NCBI GenBank assembly: GCA_964413535.1
Contig: CAYPTB010000047.1
Location: forward strand, 1 to 41,592
Origin: CAYPTB01 sp964413535
GTDB lineage: Bacteria; Planctomycetota; UBA1135; GCA-002686595
Length of the DNA: 41,592 bases
Direction: 5' to 3'
The notes beneath the pieces are model-generated. The model was given only the letters and a program-made list of their open reading frames with translations. It searched no databases and was not told where the DNA came from. Positions 1 through 7,298 of this stretch are shown piece after piece. The number at the start of each line of letters is the position of its first letter. The stretch's first letter is position 1. The position numbers and the translations under genes are program-made.

Positions 1-840
1 CCGGGGCAGTCGTTCGGCGTCGCGATGGTCATGGAGCAGGACGTCCGGCAGGACTACGGCGAGCACGAGTTCGAGACCTCGCAGAGGATCGCCATCACGT
101 GGCGCGAGGAGGTCGAGTCGGTGGCGGCGGACGGGACGGCCGTCGTCGCGTTCACCTACGAGAGTGCGCGCTTCGCGCTCGACGGTCCGGAGACGGGGCG
201 CATCGAGTACGACTCGGCGGCGCCGACGGCGACCGTCCCGCCCTTCGCGCTCGGCCTCGACGCAGTCGTGGGCGAGCGTGTGCGGCTCGAGATCGGTCCG
301 ACGGGCGAGATCCGCTCGCTCACCGACGTGACGCGCCTCGTCGACCGCGTCATCGCGAAGCTCGTGCTGCCGGCGGGCGTCGATCCCGCCGCCGTGCGCG
401 ACGACTTGCGCCGGCACTTCGGCGAGGACGCCCTGCGCGAGATGCTGCAGACCGTGCTCTCGATCTACCCCGATCGAGAGGTCGGCGTGGGCGACGAGTG
501 GACGCGCCGCATGCAGGTCACGCGCGGCTTTCCGCACGAGCAGACGAACACCTACGAGCTCCGCGCCTTCGACGACGAGCGGGCGACGGTGACCATCCGC
601 TCGGTCGTGAAGTCGCTCGCCTCGGCCCCCTCTGTCCAGTCGGGCCTGACACAGATGCAGCTCGACCTCGAGGGCACGCAACGCGGCCGCCTGACGATCG
701 ATCGGCGCACCGGCATGGTCGTCGTCGCCGAGATCCTGCAGGACCTCGAGGGCACGCTGACGACGTCGATTCCCGGCGTGGACCCGCTCGTGACGGACAT
801 GGAGCTCTCGGGCCGCATCCAGCTCGCAGTGGATCGTTGA
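1..840 (+). CDS. DUF6263-like protein, 5' truncated by the window edge
   Basis: The frame is open from base 1 (P-G-Q-S-F-G-V-A-M-V-M-E-Q-D), and the N-terminal motif 'PGQSF...MEQD' resembles the start of the beta-rich part of DUF6263 proteins. The true start and any signal peptide therefore probably lie upstream, and the ATG at 25 is unlikely to be the start. The visible 280 residues are rich in beta-type alternation. They carry a central 'VGVGDEW' and a 'TYELRAF' segment typical of this family, which is mostly known from Planctomycetota secreted proteins or lipoproteins of unknown function. The gene ends 22 bp before deoC on the same strand, so co-transcription is possible. The family assignment comes from recognition of the general pattern and is moderately sure. 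No enzymatic residues are apparent. Confidence 0.6.
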   Translation, partial: PGQSFGVAMVMEQDVRQDYGEHEFETSQRIAITWREEVESVAADGTAVVAFTYESARFALDGPETGRIEYDSAAPTATVPPFALGLDAVVGERVRLEIGPTGEIRSLTDVTRLVDRVIAKLVLPAGVDPAAVRDDLRRHFGEDALREMLQTVLSIYPDREVGVGDEWTRRMQVTRGFPHEQTNTYELRAFDDERATVTIRSVVKSLASAPSVQSGLTQMQLDLEGTQRGRLTIDRRTGMVVVAEILQDLEGTLTTSIPGVDPLVTDMELSGRIQLAVDR

Positions 841-862
841 GACGCGAGCAACGCGCGAGAGG

Positions 863-1753
863 ATGACGAACGACCGCCAGCCGCCGACCGAGATCGACTC
901 GGCCGCCCTCGAAGCACGCGCCCTCGAGCTCGCATCCCGATACCCGGGGATCGCGGCCGACAGCGCGCGCTTCTCGCCGATCGACGAGCGACGAGCGCTC
1001 GACCTCGCGATCCGCGCGATCGACCTGACGACGCTGGAGGGCGACGATTCCGACGAGCGCGTCCGGCGCCTGTGCGCTCGGGCGATGCGACCGGATCCGG
1101 CGGACGAAAGCGTGCCGCCGGTCGCCGCGGTGTGCGTGTACCCGGTGTTCGTCGCGACGGCGGTGCGTGCGCTCGCCGGAAGCTCCGTGCGCGTCGCGTC
1201 CGTCGCAGGCGCCTTCCCGAGCGGTCAATCGTTCCGCGAGACGAAGCTCGACGAAGTGCGCCGCGCGGTCGACGCGGGCGCCAACGAGCTCGACGTGCCG
1301 ATGTCGCGCACGGCTCTGCTCGCGGGCGAGCACGCGCGCGCGTTCGACGAGCTCGCGGCCGTGAAGGCAGCGGCGGGCGCGGCGCTCTTGAAGGTGATCC
1401 TCGAGGTCGGCGAGCTCCGTGACTACGACACGGTGCTCCTGGCTGCGCGCATCGCGCTCGACGCGGGCGCCGACTTCGTCAAGACGTCGACGGGCAAGAT
1501 CGCGCAGGGCGCCACCTTGCCGGTCGTGCTCCTCCTGCTCGAAGCCGTGCGCGACTTCGAGCGCACGACCGGACGCACGACGGGTGTGAAGGCCGCCGGC
1601 GGAATCCGCACCGCGCAGGCGGCGCTCGGCTACCTCGCCCTCGCCGACCACACGCTCGGCCGCGCGCGCACGACGCCCGCCCGCTTCCGCATCGGCGCCT
1701 CCGCCCTACTCGACGACCTCGTCGAGCGCCGCCGCCGCGCCCAGGCTCCGTGA
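863..1753 (+). CDS. deoC: Deoxyribose-phosphate aldolase
   Basis: Cytosolic class I aldolase that cleaves 2-deoxy-D-ribose-5-phosphate to glyceraldehyde-3-phosphate and acetaldehyde in deoxynucleoside catabolism. The 296-residue TIM barrel shows the family signatures: 'CVYP' (91-94), 'NELD' with the catalytic Asp144, 'LLKVILEVGEL' near 175-185, the Schiff-base Lys207 in 'DFVKTSTGK', and Lys243 in 'GVKAAGGIRT' that tunes the active site. These match the Asp/Lys/Lys triad of the E. coli enzyme. The N-terminus is about 35 residues longer than short bacterial DeoC, as in the longer eukaryote-like and planctomycete forms. The ATG is preceded by GAGAGG at close spacing, which supports this start. 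The gene follows the DUF6263-like gene by 22 bp. No other nucleoside-catabolism gene is near. Confidence 0.93.
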   Translation: MTNDRQPPTEIDSAALEARALELASRYPGIAADSARFSPIDERRALDLAIRAIDLTTLEGDDSDERVRRLCARAMRPDPADESVPPVAAVCVYPVFVATAVRALAGSSVRVASVAGAFPSGQSFRETKLDEVRRAVDAGANELDVPMSRTALLAGEHARAFDELAAVKAAAGAALLKVILEVGELRDYDTVLLAARIALDAGADFVKTSTGKIAQGATLPVVLLLLEAVRDFERTTGRTTGVKAAGGIRTAQAALGYLALADHTLGRARTTPARFRIGASALLDDLVERRRRAQAP

Positions 1754-1859
1754 CCAGCCCGCCTCGCCGTCGGAGCCCGTCGAGCAGCGCGGTAGGCCAC
1801 GCTGTAATGCGTCCGGTTGGGCGAAGGGTTTGGCGTCGAGCTACTACGTGCCATAGATC

Positions 1860-2549
1860 TCAAGCGGCCACGCCAAAGAGGGCTCCAACTCCAGCAGTCA
1901 ATGCCATTGCCAAAGCGCCCCACAACGTGACGCGCGTTACAGACGCAATCACGGGTGAACCGCCTGCGCGGGCCGCCAGAAGGCCCAACAGTGCAAGAAA
2001 GCAGAGAGAGCTGCCGGCGAGACCCCACATGAGTAGAGAAACTGGAAGCAAGAAAACCATCAGAAGAGGAAGCGCTGCGCCCACTGCAAACATACCTGCC
2101 GAGGCCAATGCGGCTTGCACTGGTTTCGCGGCCAGCGTGTCCGATATGCCCAGTTCATCTCGCGCATGTGCGGCAAGTGCATCATGCTGCATCAATTGAG
2201 TAGCAACGCTCGACGCCAGGTCTTCATCCAGTCCACGCTTGGCGTAGATAGCCATGAGTTCTGCGTGTTCCTGTGCGGGATGCTCGGCTAGCTCCTTGGT
2301 CTCCCGCGCCAGATCCGCGCCCTCAGTATCAGCTTGCGAACTGACCGAAACATACTCGCCTGCAGCCATGGACATGGAACCGGCGACAAGGCCAGCGACG
2401 CCTGCAACCAGAATGCCCTTGGTGTCTGCCCCTGCCGCAGCGACACCCAAGACAAGGCTAGCAGTAGAAACGATACCGTCGTTCGCGCCAAGAACGGCAG
2501 CGCGAAGCCAGCCTGTCCGGTGAGTTCTGTGTCTCTCGCTGTGTCGCAT
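1860..2549 (-). CDS. VIT1/CCC1 family Fe2+/Mn2+ transporter
   Basis: A 229-residue integral membrane protein of the VIT/CCC1 family, which moves Fe2+ or Mn2+ across membranes for detoxification or storage. The N-terminus shows the hallmark 'GANDGIVSTASLVLG' helix and 'SMAAGEYVSVSSQ', which carries family-conserved polar residues of the pore. A cytosolic helical segment rich in E, D and H (about 75-130) corresponds to the metal-binding domain, and three hydrophobic helices follow (about 143-225). Base composition differs from all neighbours. Two 60-base lines inside the gene contain 32 and 37 G/C, against 49 of 60 in a sampled line of deoC. It also breaks a run of unrelated chromosomal genes and lies just downstream of an integron-like core site, so horizontal acquisition is likely. 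Function is inferred from the family. Confidence 0.88.
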   Translation of the reverse strand: MRHSERHRTHRTGWLRAAVLGANDGIVSTASLVLGVAAAGADTKGILVAGVAGLVAGSMSMAAGEYVSVSSQADTEGADLARETKELAEHPAQEHAELMAIYAKRGLDEDLASSVATQLMQHDALAAHARDELGISDTLAAKPVQAALASAGMFAVGAALPLLMVFLLPVSLLMWGLAGSSLCFLALLGLLAARAGGSPVIASVTRVTLWGALAMALTAGVGALFGVAA

Positions 2550-2578
2550 AGCGTCTACCGCGTGATAGGTTTGCTTCG

Positions 2579-2590
2579 ACGCCTAACGCT
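2579..2590 (-). other. Integron attC/attI-like core site 5' of the VIT gene
   Basis: On the minus strand GCGTTAGGC (GTTAGGC at 2587-2581) matches the integron core consensus GTTRRRY. It lies about 32 bp upstream of the VIT start codon, the usual position of a cassette boundary. A second possible core (GCCCAAC on the minus strand, plus strand GTTGGGC at 1814-1820) lies about 40 bp past the VIT stop. No full attC folded structure could be drawn at either side and there is no integrase in the window, so this is a weak call. Confidence 0.25.
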
Positions 2591-2746
2591 TGGGATCAGC
2601 AAGGACGAGCAGCGGCCAGGTGGCGTGCGGTGTCGAGAGCGCGCTTCGGGAGTCAACGAGCCGATCGCGAGATCAGACCCGATCCGTTTCGGTTCCGGGA
2701 ACGGGTGACTCTCGGCCGGCTGGGTCGACCTCATCTCGTCGCTCCT

Positions 2747-3853
2747 TCAGGCTAGGAGTTCGCGCGCGAGCGCTTCGGCGCCGCAGCCCAGGCTGTACCG
2801 GGCGGCCACGGGAGCCGAGCTCCGCGCGAGGCCTGCTTCGAGCGCGCGGTCGAGGTTCGCGGGCCCGAGCTCGCCGGCGATGCCGAGCGGGAGGTGCGGG
2901 CCGTGCTCGCGGTAGAAGGCGAGGGCGGCGCGGTCGGACTCGAAGTTCGCGAGCACGAGCGCGCGCACGCCGAGGTGAGCGAGCTCGTAGAGCGTCGTGC
3001 CGAGCGCCGTGACCGCGAGCTTGCTCTCGGCGATCCAGCGCGGGAAATCGCGGCTGCTCGGGCGAATCTCGGCCTGCGGGAGCTCGGCGGCGAGGCGGCG
3101 GAGCTCGGGCTCGCGCGGCGACATGTGCCCGCCGAGCGTGGCGAGCACGCGGCCCTCGAAGCGGATGCGCGCGAGGGCGGCCAGCACGGCCTCGGTCGAC
3201 ATGTAGGGATCGCTGCCGCCGAATGTGACGAGCAAGTCGATCGGCCGCTCGCTCCGCGGCGACACGGCTAACACCTCCGGCGCGAGCGGGATCCACGCGG
3301 GGCCGCCGCGCACGCGCTCGGGATGCGCGCGCTCCCACGCGTCGGGCACGAAGTGCAGCGCGGGATGGATCACGAGGTCGGCCTGCTCGCGCGCGCGCGT
3401 GCGGTTCTCGACCAGCAGGACGCGCGTCCGGGCGGCGGCGAGCGCTTCGACGATCGGCGACCAATCGCGCACGCCGTCGAGCCAGGCGGAGCGCGGGGAG
3501 CCGAGCAGGCGCTCGAGGTCGAAAGATGCCGCGCGAGACTCGCGCGCTCCGCTGGGCGAACCGCCGCGCTTCGATCGCGTCGGTTCCGCCAAGGCGCGCT
3601 CGTCGACTGTCGCGGCGCTCCCGTCGATCGCCACCTCGCTCCCGTCGTCCGTCGCGCCGCGCGCCGCGACGAGCTCCCACTCCGGTGCGAGCTCGCCCGC
3701 GAGTCCGCGCGCGCGCACGTCGGCGAGCGACGTCGCGTCCTCCACGAGCACGAGCGGCGCTCCGCCGCGCGCGGCGACGGCGTGCGCCACGGCGCAGGTG
3801 CGCACGACGTGGCCCATGCCGATGGACGGGCCGCTCGCCGCCCACAGGAGCAC
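2747..3853 (-). CDS. pseG: PseG-like UDP-sugar hydrolase (pseudaminic acid pathway)
   Basis: Likely UDP-2,4-diacetamido-2,4,6-trideoxy-beta-L-altropyranose hydrolase, which releases UDP to give the free sugar condensed in the next step of pseudaminate synthesis. From a GTG start at 3853 the protein has 368 residues. It begins 'MLLWAASGPSIGMGH', where GMGH holds the expected catalytic His15. The C-terminal GT-B half has 'LLVTFGGSDP' (about 207-216), nearly identical to the family signature. Frames upstream of the GTG only read through the end of pseC. A CTG overlapping the pseC stop is an alternative start. Residues about 65-112 are a low-complexity insertion rich in A, S, R and E that is absent from typical PseG, which has about 280-340 residues. 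The gene lies 8 bp downstream of pseC and is the last recognisable gene of the cluster. Confidence 0.8.
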   Translation of the reverse strand: MLLWAASGPSIGMGHVVRTCAVAHAVAARGGAPLVLVEDATSLADVRARGLAGELAPEWELVAARGATDDGSEVAIDGSAATVDERALAEPTRSKRGGSPSGARESRAASFDLERLLGSPRSAWLDGVRDWSPIVEALAAARTRVLLVENRTRAREQADLVIHPALHFVPDAWERAHPERVRGGPAWIPLAPEVLAVSPRSERPIDLLVTFGGSDPYMSTEAVLAALARIRFEGRVLATLGGHMSPREPELRRLAAELPQAEIRPSSRDFPRWIAESKLAVTALGTTLYELAHLGVRALVLANFESDRAALAFYREHGPHLPLGIAGELGPANLDRALEAGLARSSAPVAARYSLGCGAEALARELLA

Positions 3854-3861
3854 GCGCTCGC

Positions 3862-5166
3862 TCAGCGGTTCCGCCACTCGGCGAAGGCCGCGATCACGCG
3901 GTCCTGGTCGTGGTCGGCGAGCGACGGGTAGAGCGGCAGGGAGAGCGAGCGGCGCGCGTGTTCCACCGCGTTCGGGAAGTCGGCCTCGGTCCACGGGCGT
4001 CCGACGCGCCAGGAGGCGAGCCCCGCGCCTGCGCGGAAGTAAGGCTGCAGCGGGACGGGGTAATAGTGGAGCTGCGTTCCGATCCCGCCCTCGCGCAGGA
4101 AGGCCATCAGCGGGTCGCGCTCTTCGGCCGCGACGCGCACGACGTACAGGTGCCAGGCGTGGCCGCCGTGGGCGTCGCGCTCGACGGCCGCGCCCTTCGG
4201 CGCGCTCGCGCTGCTGGCTGCGCTCGCGTTGCTGGCTGTGCTCGCGCTGCGCGTGGCGGGCTCGAGCTCCGGCTTCTCGCAGCCCGTGAGGAGAGCGTCA
4301 TAGCGGTGCGCGAGCTCGCGTCGGCGCGCGACGAAGTCGGGCAGGCGCGCGAGCTGGCTGCGACCGAGCGCGGCCTGGATCTCCGTCAGGCGGTAGTTGT
4401 AGCCGAGCCCCTCGAGGGCCGCGAACCACGGCGGAGTGCTCGGGTCGCCCGCGAACGGACATCGATCGGTGTCGCGCACGAGGCCGTGGTCGGCGAAGCG
4501 CCGCGCGCGCCGCGCGAGCTCGCCCCGTGCGAAGAGCACGGCGCCGCCCTCGCCTGTCGTGACGTGCTTCACGGCGTGGAAGGAGAGCGCCGTGGCGTCG
4601 ACGCCCGGAACCTCGCCGACGCGCAGCGCCCGACCGCCGACCCGGGCGGTGCCGCCGAGTGCGTGGCAGGCGTCGACGACGAGGCGGAAGCCGAAGCGCT
4701 CCTTCAGCGCGAGCAGCGCGTCGAGGTCGCAGGCGCGGCCGGCGAAGTGCACCGCGACGACGAGGTCGACGCGGGCGCCGCGCTCGAGGCGCTCCGCGAG
4801 TCGGGCCGGGTCGAGGTTGCCCGTGGCGGGCTCGACGTCGACGAAGTCGACCTCGAGGCCGGCGTGCAGCGCGGCCGTGGCGGAGGCGAGGAAGGTGTTC
4901 GCGCTGGTGACCGCGCGCGCTCCGGGGCCGAGGCCCAGCGCCGCTATGGCCACGTGCAGCGCGGCGGTTCCGTTCGCGACGCTCACGGCGTGCGGCGCGC
5001 CCGTCGCGCGCGCGAGATCCTCCTCGAAGCGCCGCACGAGCGGACCCTGCGTCAGGTGATCGCCGCGCAGCGCCGTGACGACGGCGTCGACGTCGCCCTC
5101 GTCGATCGTCTGACGGCCGTAGCCGATGGGCGCGAGCGGTCGACGCCAGTCGGAGCGGGACTTCAA
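3862..5166 (-). CDS. pseC: PseC-like PLP-dependent sugar 4-aminotransferase
   Basis: DegT/DnrJ/EryC1-family transaminase, probably UDP-4-amino-4,6-dideoxy-N-acetyl-beta-L-altrosamine transaminase. It aminates the 4-keto sugar made by PseB. The N-terminus 'IGYGRQTIDEGDVDAVV' followed by 'DHLTQGP' is the PseC-type signature. PLP-site features are 'NGTAAL' (65-70), Asp165 in 'VVDACHA', and the Schiff-base Lys200 in 'SFHAVKH'. The 'GYNYRLTEIQAALG' segment is also present. The length of 434 residues exceeds the usual 380-390 because of an Ala/Ser low-complexity insert (307-322) encoded by an 18-bp tandem repeat. The gene is separated from pseB by 7 bp and from pseG by 8 bp, which indicates one transcript in the order of the pathway's first, second and fourth steps. 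Confidence 0.88.
   Translation of the reverse strand: MKSRSDWRRPLAPIGYGRQTIDEGDVDAVVTALRGDHLTQGPLVRRFEEDLARATGAPHAVSVANGTAALHVAIAALGLGPGARAVTSANTFLASATAALHAGLEVDFVDVEPATGNLDPARLAERLERGARVDLVVAVHFAGRACDLDALLALKERFGFRLVVDACHALGGTARVGGRALRVGEVPGVDATALSFHAVKHVTTGEGGAVLFARGELARRARRFADHGLVRDTDRCPFAGDPSTPPWFAALEGLGYNYRLTEIQAALGRSQLARLPDFVARRRELAHRYDALLTGCEKPELEPATRSASTASNASAASSASAPKGAAVERDAHGGHAWHLYVVRVAAEERDPLMAFLREGGIGTQLHYYPVPLQPYFRAGAGLASWRVGRPWTEADFPNAVEHARRSLSLPLYPSLADHDQDRVIAAFAEWRNR
4204..4257 (-). repeat. 18-bp tandem repeat inside pseC
   Basis: Three consecutive 18-bp units start at 4204, 4222 and 4240. The first two differ at two positions and the third diverges in its second half. On the coding strand they give the Ala/Ser/Thr-rich insert of PseC. 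Being a multiple of three, copy-number change would keep the frame. Confidence 0.7.
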
Positions 5167-5173
5167 GGGTGGA

Positions 5174-6169
5174 TCACTCCGAGAGCATGCCCACGAGCTC
5201 GGCGCGCGAGAGCCACTTCTCGTTCGTGTTGGACGCGTACTCGAACTCCTCGGCTACGGGGCGCCCCTGCTCGCCGCTCTCGATCGTGTGCTCGGCGCGC
5301 TTCCACCATTCGAAGACCGGGTGGACCGTGTAGTGGTCGGCGAACTCGTAGGTCAGGCGGGCCTCTTCGCGCGGCAGGAGCACCTCGTGCAGCTTCTCGC
5401 CGGGGCGGATCCCGGATTCGACGAGGTCGCACTCGGGTCCGATCGCCTGGGCCAGCTCGACGAGCTTCATGCTCTTGATCTTCGGGACGAAGAGCTCGCC
5501 TCCGCGCATGACCGCGAGTCGGTCGAGCACGAAGCGCACGCCGCGCCGCAGCGTGATCCAGAAGCGCGTCATGCGCACGTCGGTGATCGGGAGCTCGCGC
5601 GCGCCGTCCTCGACAAGCTTCTTGAAGTGCAGGACGACGCTCCCGCGCGAGCCGACGACGTTGCCGTAGCGCACGACGCTGAAGCGTGTCTTGCGCCCGC
5701 CGGCCACGTGGTTGGCCGCGATGAAGCACTTGTCCGACGCGAGCTTCGTGGCGCCGTAGAGGTTGATCGGGTTGGCCGCCTTGTCCGTGGAGAGCGCGAT
5801 CACCTTCTCGACTCCGCTGTCGATCGCGGCGGCGATGACGTTCTCGGCCCCCCCGACGTTCGTGTGGATGCACTCGAAGGGGTTGTACTCGGCGATCGGC
5901 ACGTGCTTCATGGCCGCCGCGTGGACGACGGTGTCGATCCCGTGCATGGCGCGCACGAGGCGGTCGCGGTCGCGGACGTCCCCGATGAAGTAGCGGATGC
6001 ACGGGTACTGCTCCGTCGTGAACTCGCGCGCCATCTCGTACTGCTTCTGCTCGTCGCGGCTGAAGACGACGAGGCGCGTCGGCTTGTGCTTCTCGAGGAC
6101 TTCGCGGACGAAGGCCTTTCCGAACGAGCCGGTGCCACCCGTGACGAGGATCGATCTCTTGTCGAGCAT
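5174..6169 (-). CDS. pseB: PseB: UDP-GlcNAc 4,6-dehydratase (inverting)
   Basis: First enzyme of the pseudaminate pathway: NADP-dependent 4,6-dehydration with C5 inversion of UDP-GlcNAc to UDP-4-keto-6-deoxy-L-AltNAc. It is a 331-residue extended SDR (polysaccharide-biosynthesis family) with the Rossmann motif 'GGTGSFGK' (11-18), 'AAAMKHVPIAEYNPFE' (84-99), and the catalytic segment 'STDKAANPINLYGATK' containing Asp129, Lys130, Tyr138 and Lys142. The Asp/Lys/Tyr trio is the FlaA1/PseB arrangement. The ATG at 6169 has a strong ribosome-binding site (AAGGGG 5 nt upstream). It is the first gene of the pseB-pseC-pseG operon. The product could decorate a surface polysaccharide or protein. No flagellar gene is present here. 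Confidence 0.92.
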   Translation of the reverse strand: MLDKRSILVTGGTGSFGKAFVREVLEKHKPTRLVVFSRDEQKQYEMAREFTTEQYPCIRYFIGDVRDRDRLVRAMHGIDTVVHAAAMKHVPIAEYNPFECIHTNVGGAENVIAAAIDSGVEKVIALSTDKAANPINLYGATKLASDKCFIAANHVAGGRKTRFSVVRYGNVVGSRGSVVLHFKKLVEDGARELPITDVRMTRFWITLRRGVRFVLDRLAVMRGGELFVPKIKSMKLVELAQAIGPECDLVESGIRPGEKLHEVLLPREEARLTYEFADHYTVHPVFEWWKRAEHTIESGEQGRPVAEEFEYASNTNEKWLSRAELVGMLSE

Positions 6170-6342
6170 CGATTCCCCTTACACGCGCCGAGCGGGAGGG
6201 TCAATGGACCCGCGCGCCGGCGGCGTCCTTTGGAGCGCCGAGATCGCGGACCGAGCGCCCTTCCCGCCGTGCGGGGCGCCGTCGGCGAAGCGATCGAGGT
6301 GGACGTCGCCCGGGCGCGGAATCCGCGCGCTCGGGGCGGCTC

Positions 6343-7014
6343 TCAAGCCGGCCGCAGCGACGGCTCGGGGTGGCGGATGATCGCCCCCTCGACCATGTAG
6401 ACGACGTCCTCCGCGACGTTGGTGGCGTGGTCGGCGATGCGCTCGAGGTCGCGGGCGACGAGGATCAGGTGCAGCGAGCGATCGACCCGCGCAGGGTCGC
6501 GGCGCATCTCGTCGAGCAGACCGGAGACGACGCGCTCGTAGAGCGCATCGACGGCTTGGTCCTGCGCGCACACCCGCCTCGCCGCGACGGTGTCCCCGCT
6601 GACGAAGGCGTCGAGACCGTCACGCAGGAGCTCGATCGAGTCCTCGGCCATCTCGATCAAGAGACCCGGGTGCGCGAGCAAGGGCAGGTCGGACAACTCG
6701 ACCACGCGCTCGGCGATGTTGACGGCCAGGTCGGCGACGCGCTCGAGGTCGTTGTTGATCTTGAGGCAGGACGCGATGAAGCGCAGGTCGCGGGCGACGG
6801 GCTGGTGGCGCGCGAGGGCCTCGAGGCACTCCCTCTCGAGCTGGATCTCGCGCCGGTCGATGTCGCGGTCGCCGTCGACGACGAGCCGGGCGAGCTCGGG
6901 CCTGCGTTCCCGCAGGGCGGCGATGGAACGCCGCACGGCGCCTTCGACACGGGCGCCGATCTCGAGCAGATCGCGCCGCATCACGTCCAGGTCGTGGAGC
7001 AGGTTCTGGGACAC
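6343..7014 (-). CDS. phoU: PhoU-family phosphate regulator (copy 1)
   Basis: Cytosolic accessory protein that, in characterised systems, links PstSCAB transport state to the PhoR kinase and restrains Pi uptake. The 223 residues form two three-helix PhoU repeats. The metal-binding-type motifs are 'KINNDLERVADLAVNIAE' in repeat 1 and 'ARDLERIADHATNVAED' in repeat 2, each with the conserved E/D-x-x-x-D pattern. It starts at a GTG with no clear ribosome-binding site, so the start is tentative; a downstream ATG at residue 12 is possible. The gene is divergent from the porin gene, sharing a 284-bp intergenic region, and lies 173 bp from pseB. It is distinct from the second phoU at 11870-12544 in the pst operon. 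Confidence 0.9.
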   Translation of the reverse strand: MSQNLLHDLDVMRRDLLEIGARVEGAVRRSIAALRERRPELARLVVDGDRDIDRREIQLERECLEALARHQPVARDLRFIASCLKINNDLERVADLAVNIAERVVELSDLPLLAHPGLLIEMAEDSIELLRDGLDAFVSGDTVAARRVCAQDQAVDALYERVVSGLLDEMRRDPARVDRSLHLILVARDLERIADHATNVAEDVVYMVEGAIIRHPEPSLRPA

Positions 7015-7189
7015 GTCGGGGGAGCGGAGCGCACTCCCCGGCGCCCTTCGGGTGGCTGATTCTAGGAGGAAGGCGCCGTTTCGGATGTTGAAGATCTCTT
7101 CACGATTCGGTGGAGGAGGATCAAGGCGCCGTGAAGATCTCGCTCGCCCACGGAGACTCTCGGCACCTCCTCGGCCGAAGCGCCGGTTG

Positions 7190-7207
7190 CTTCATTAAGG
7201 CGTCTTT
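7190..7207 (+). promoter_or_regulatory. Candidate Pho-box-like direct repeat upstream of the porin gene
   Basis: CTTCATT-AAGG-CGTCTTT is a 7-4-7 arrangement with 11-bp periodicity, the spacing of PhoB half-sites. The two halves agree at C1, T3, C4, T6 and T7. It lies in an unusually AT-rich patch about 90 bp before the porin ATG, between phoU1 and the porin gene. Match to the E. coli half-site is partial, so the call rests on spacing and context. Confidence 0.25.
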
Positions 7208-7298
7208 GCAATTTATGGAGGGACGCTTGACTCGACGTCGTGAGCCCGAAGGCCGACCTTGCGCGCCAGTCGTCACGTAAATATCTCAAGGAGAAAAA

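Noticed and set aside
518..1651. Antisense frame over deoC
   Set aside because: It has no motif, and the deoC active-site residues on the plus strand are unmistakable.
1754..1859. A full attC site downstream of the VIT gene
   Set aside because: Only a single core-like heptamer was seen, and no paired R/L structure could be drawn.
2673..3845. Alternative minus-strand frame over pseG
   Set aside because: It is Arg-rich without GT-B motifs; the other frame has GMGH and GGSDP.
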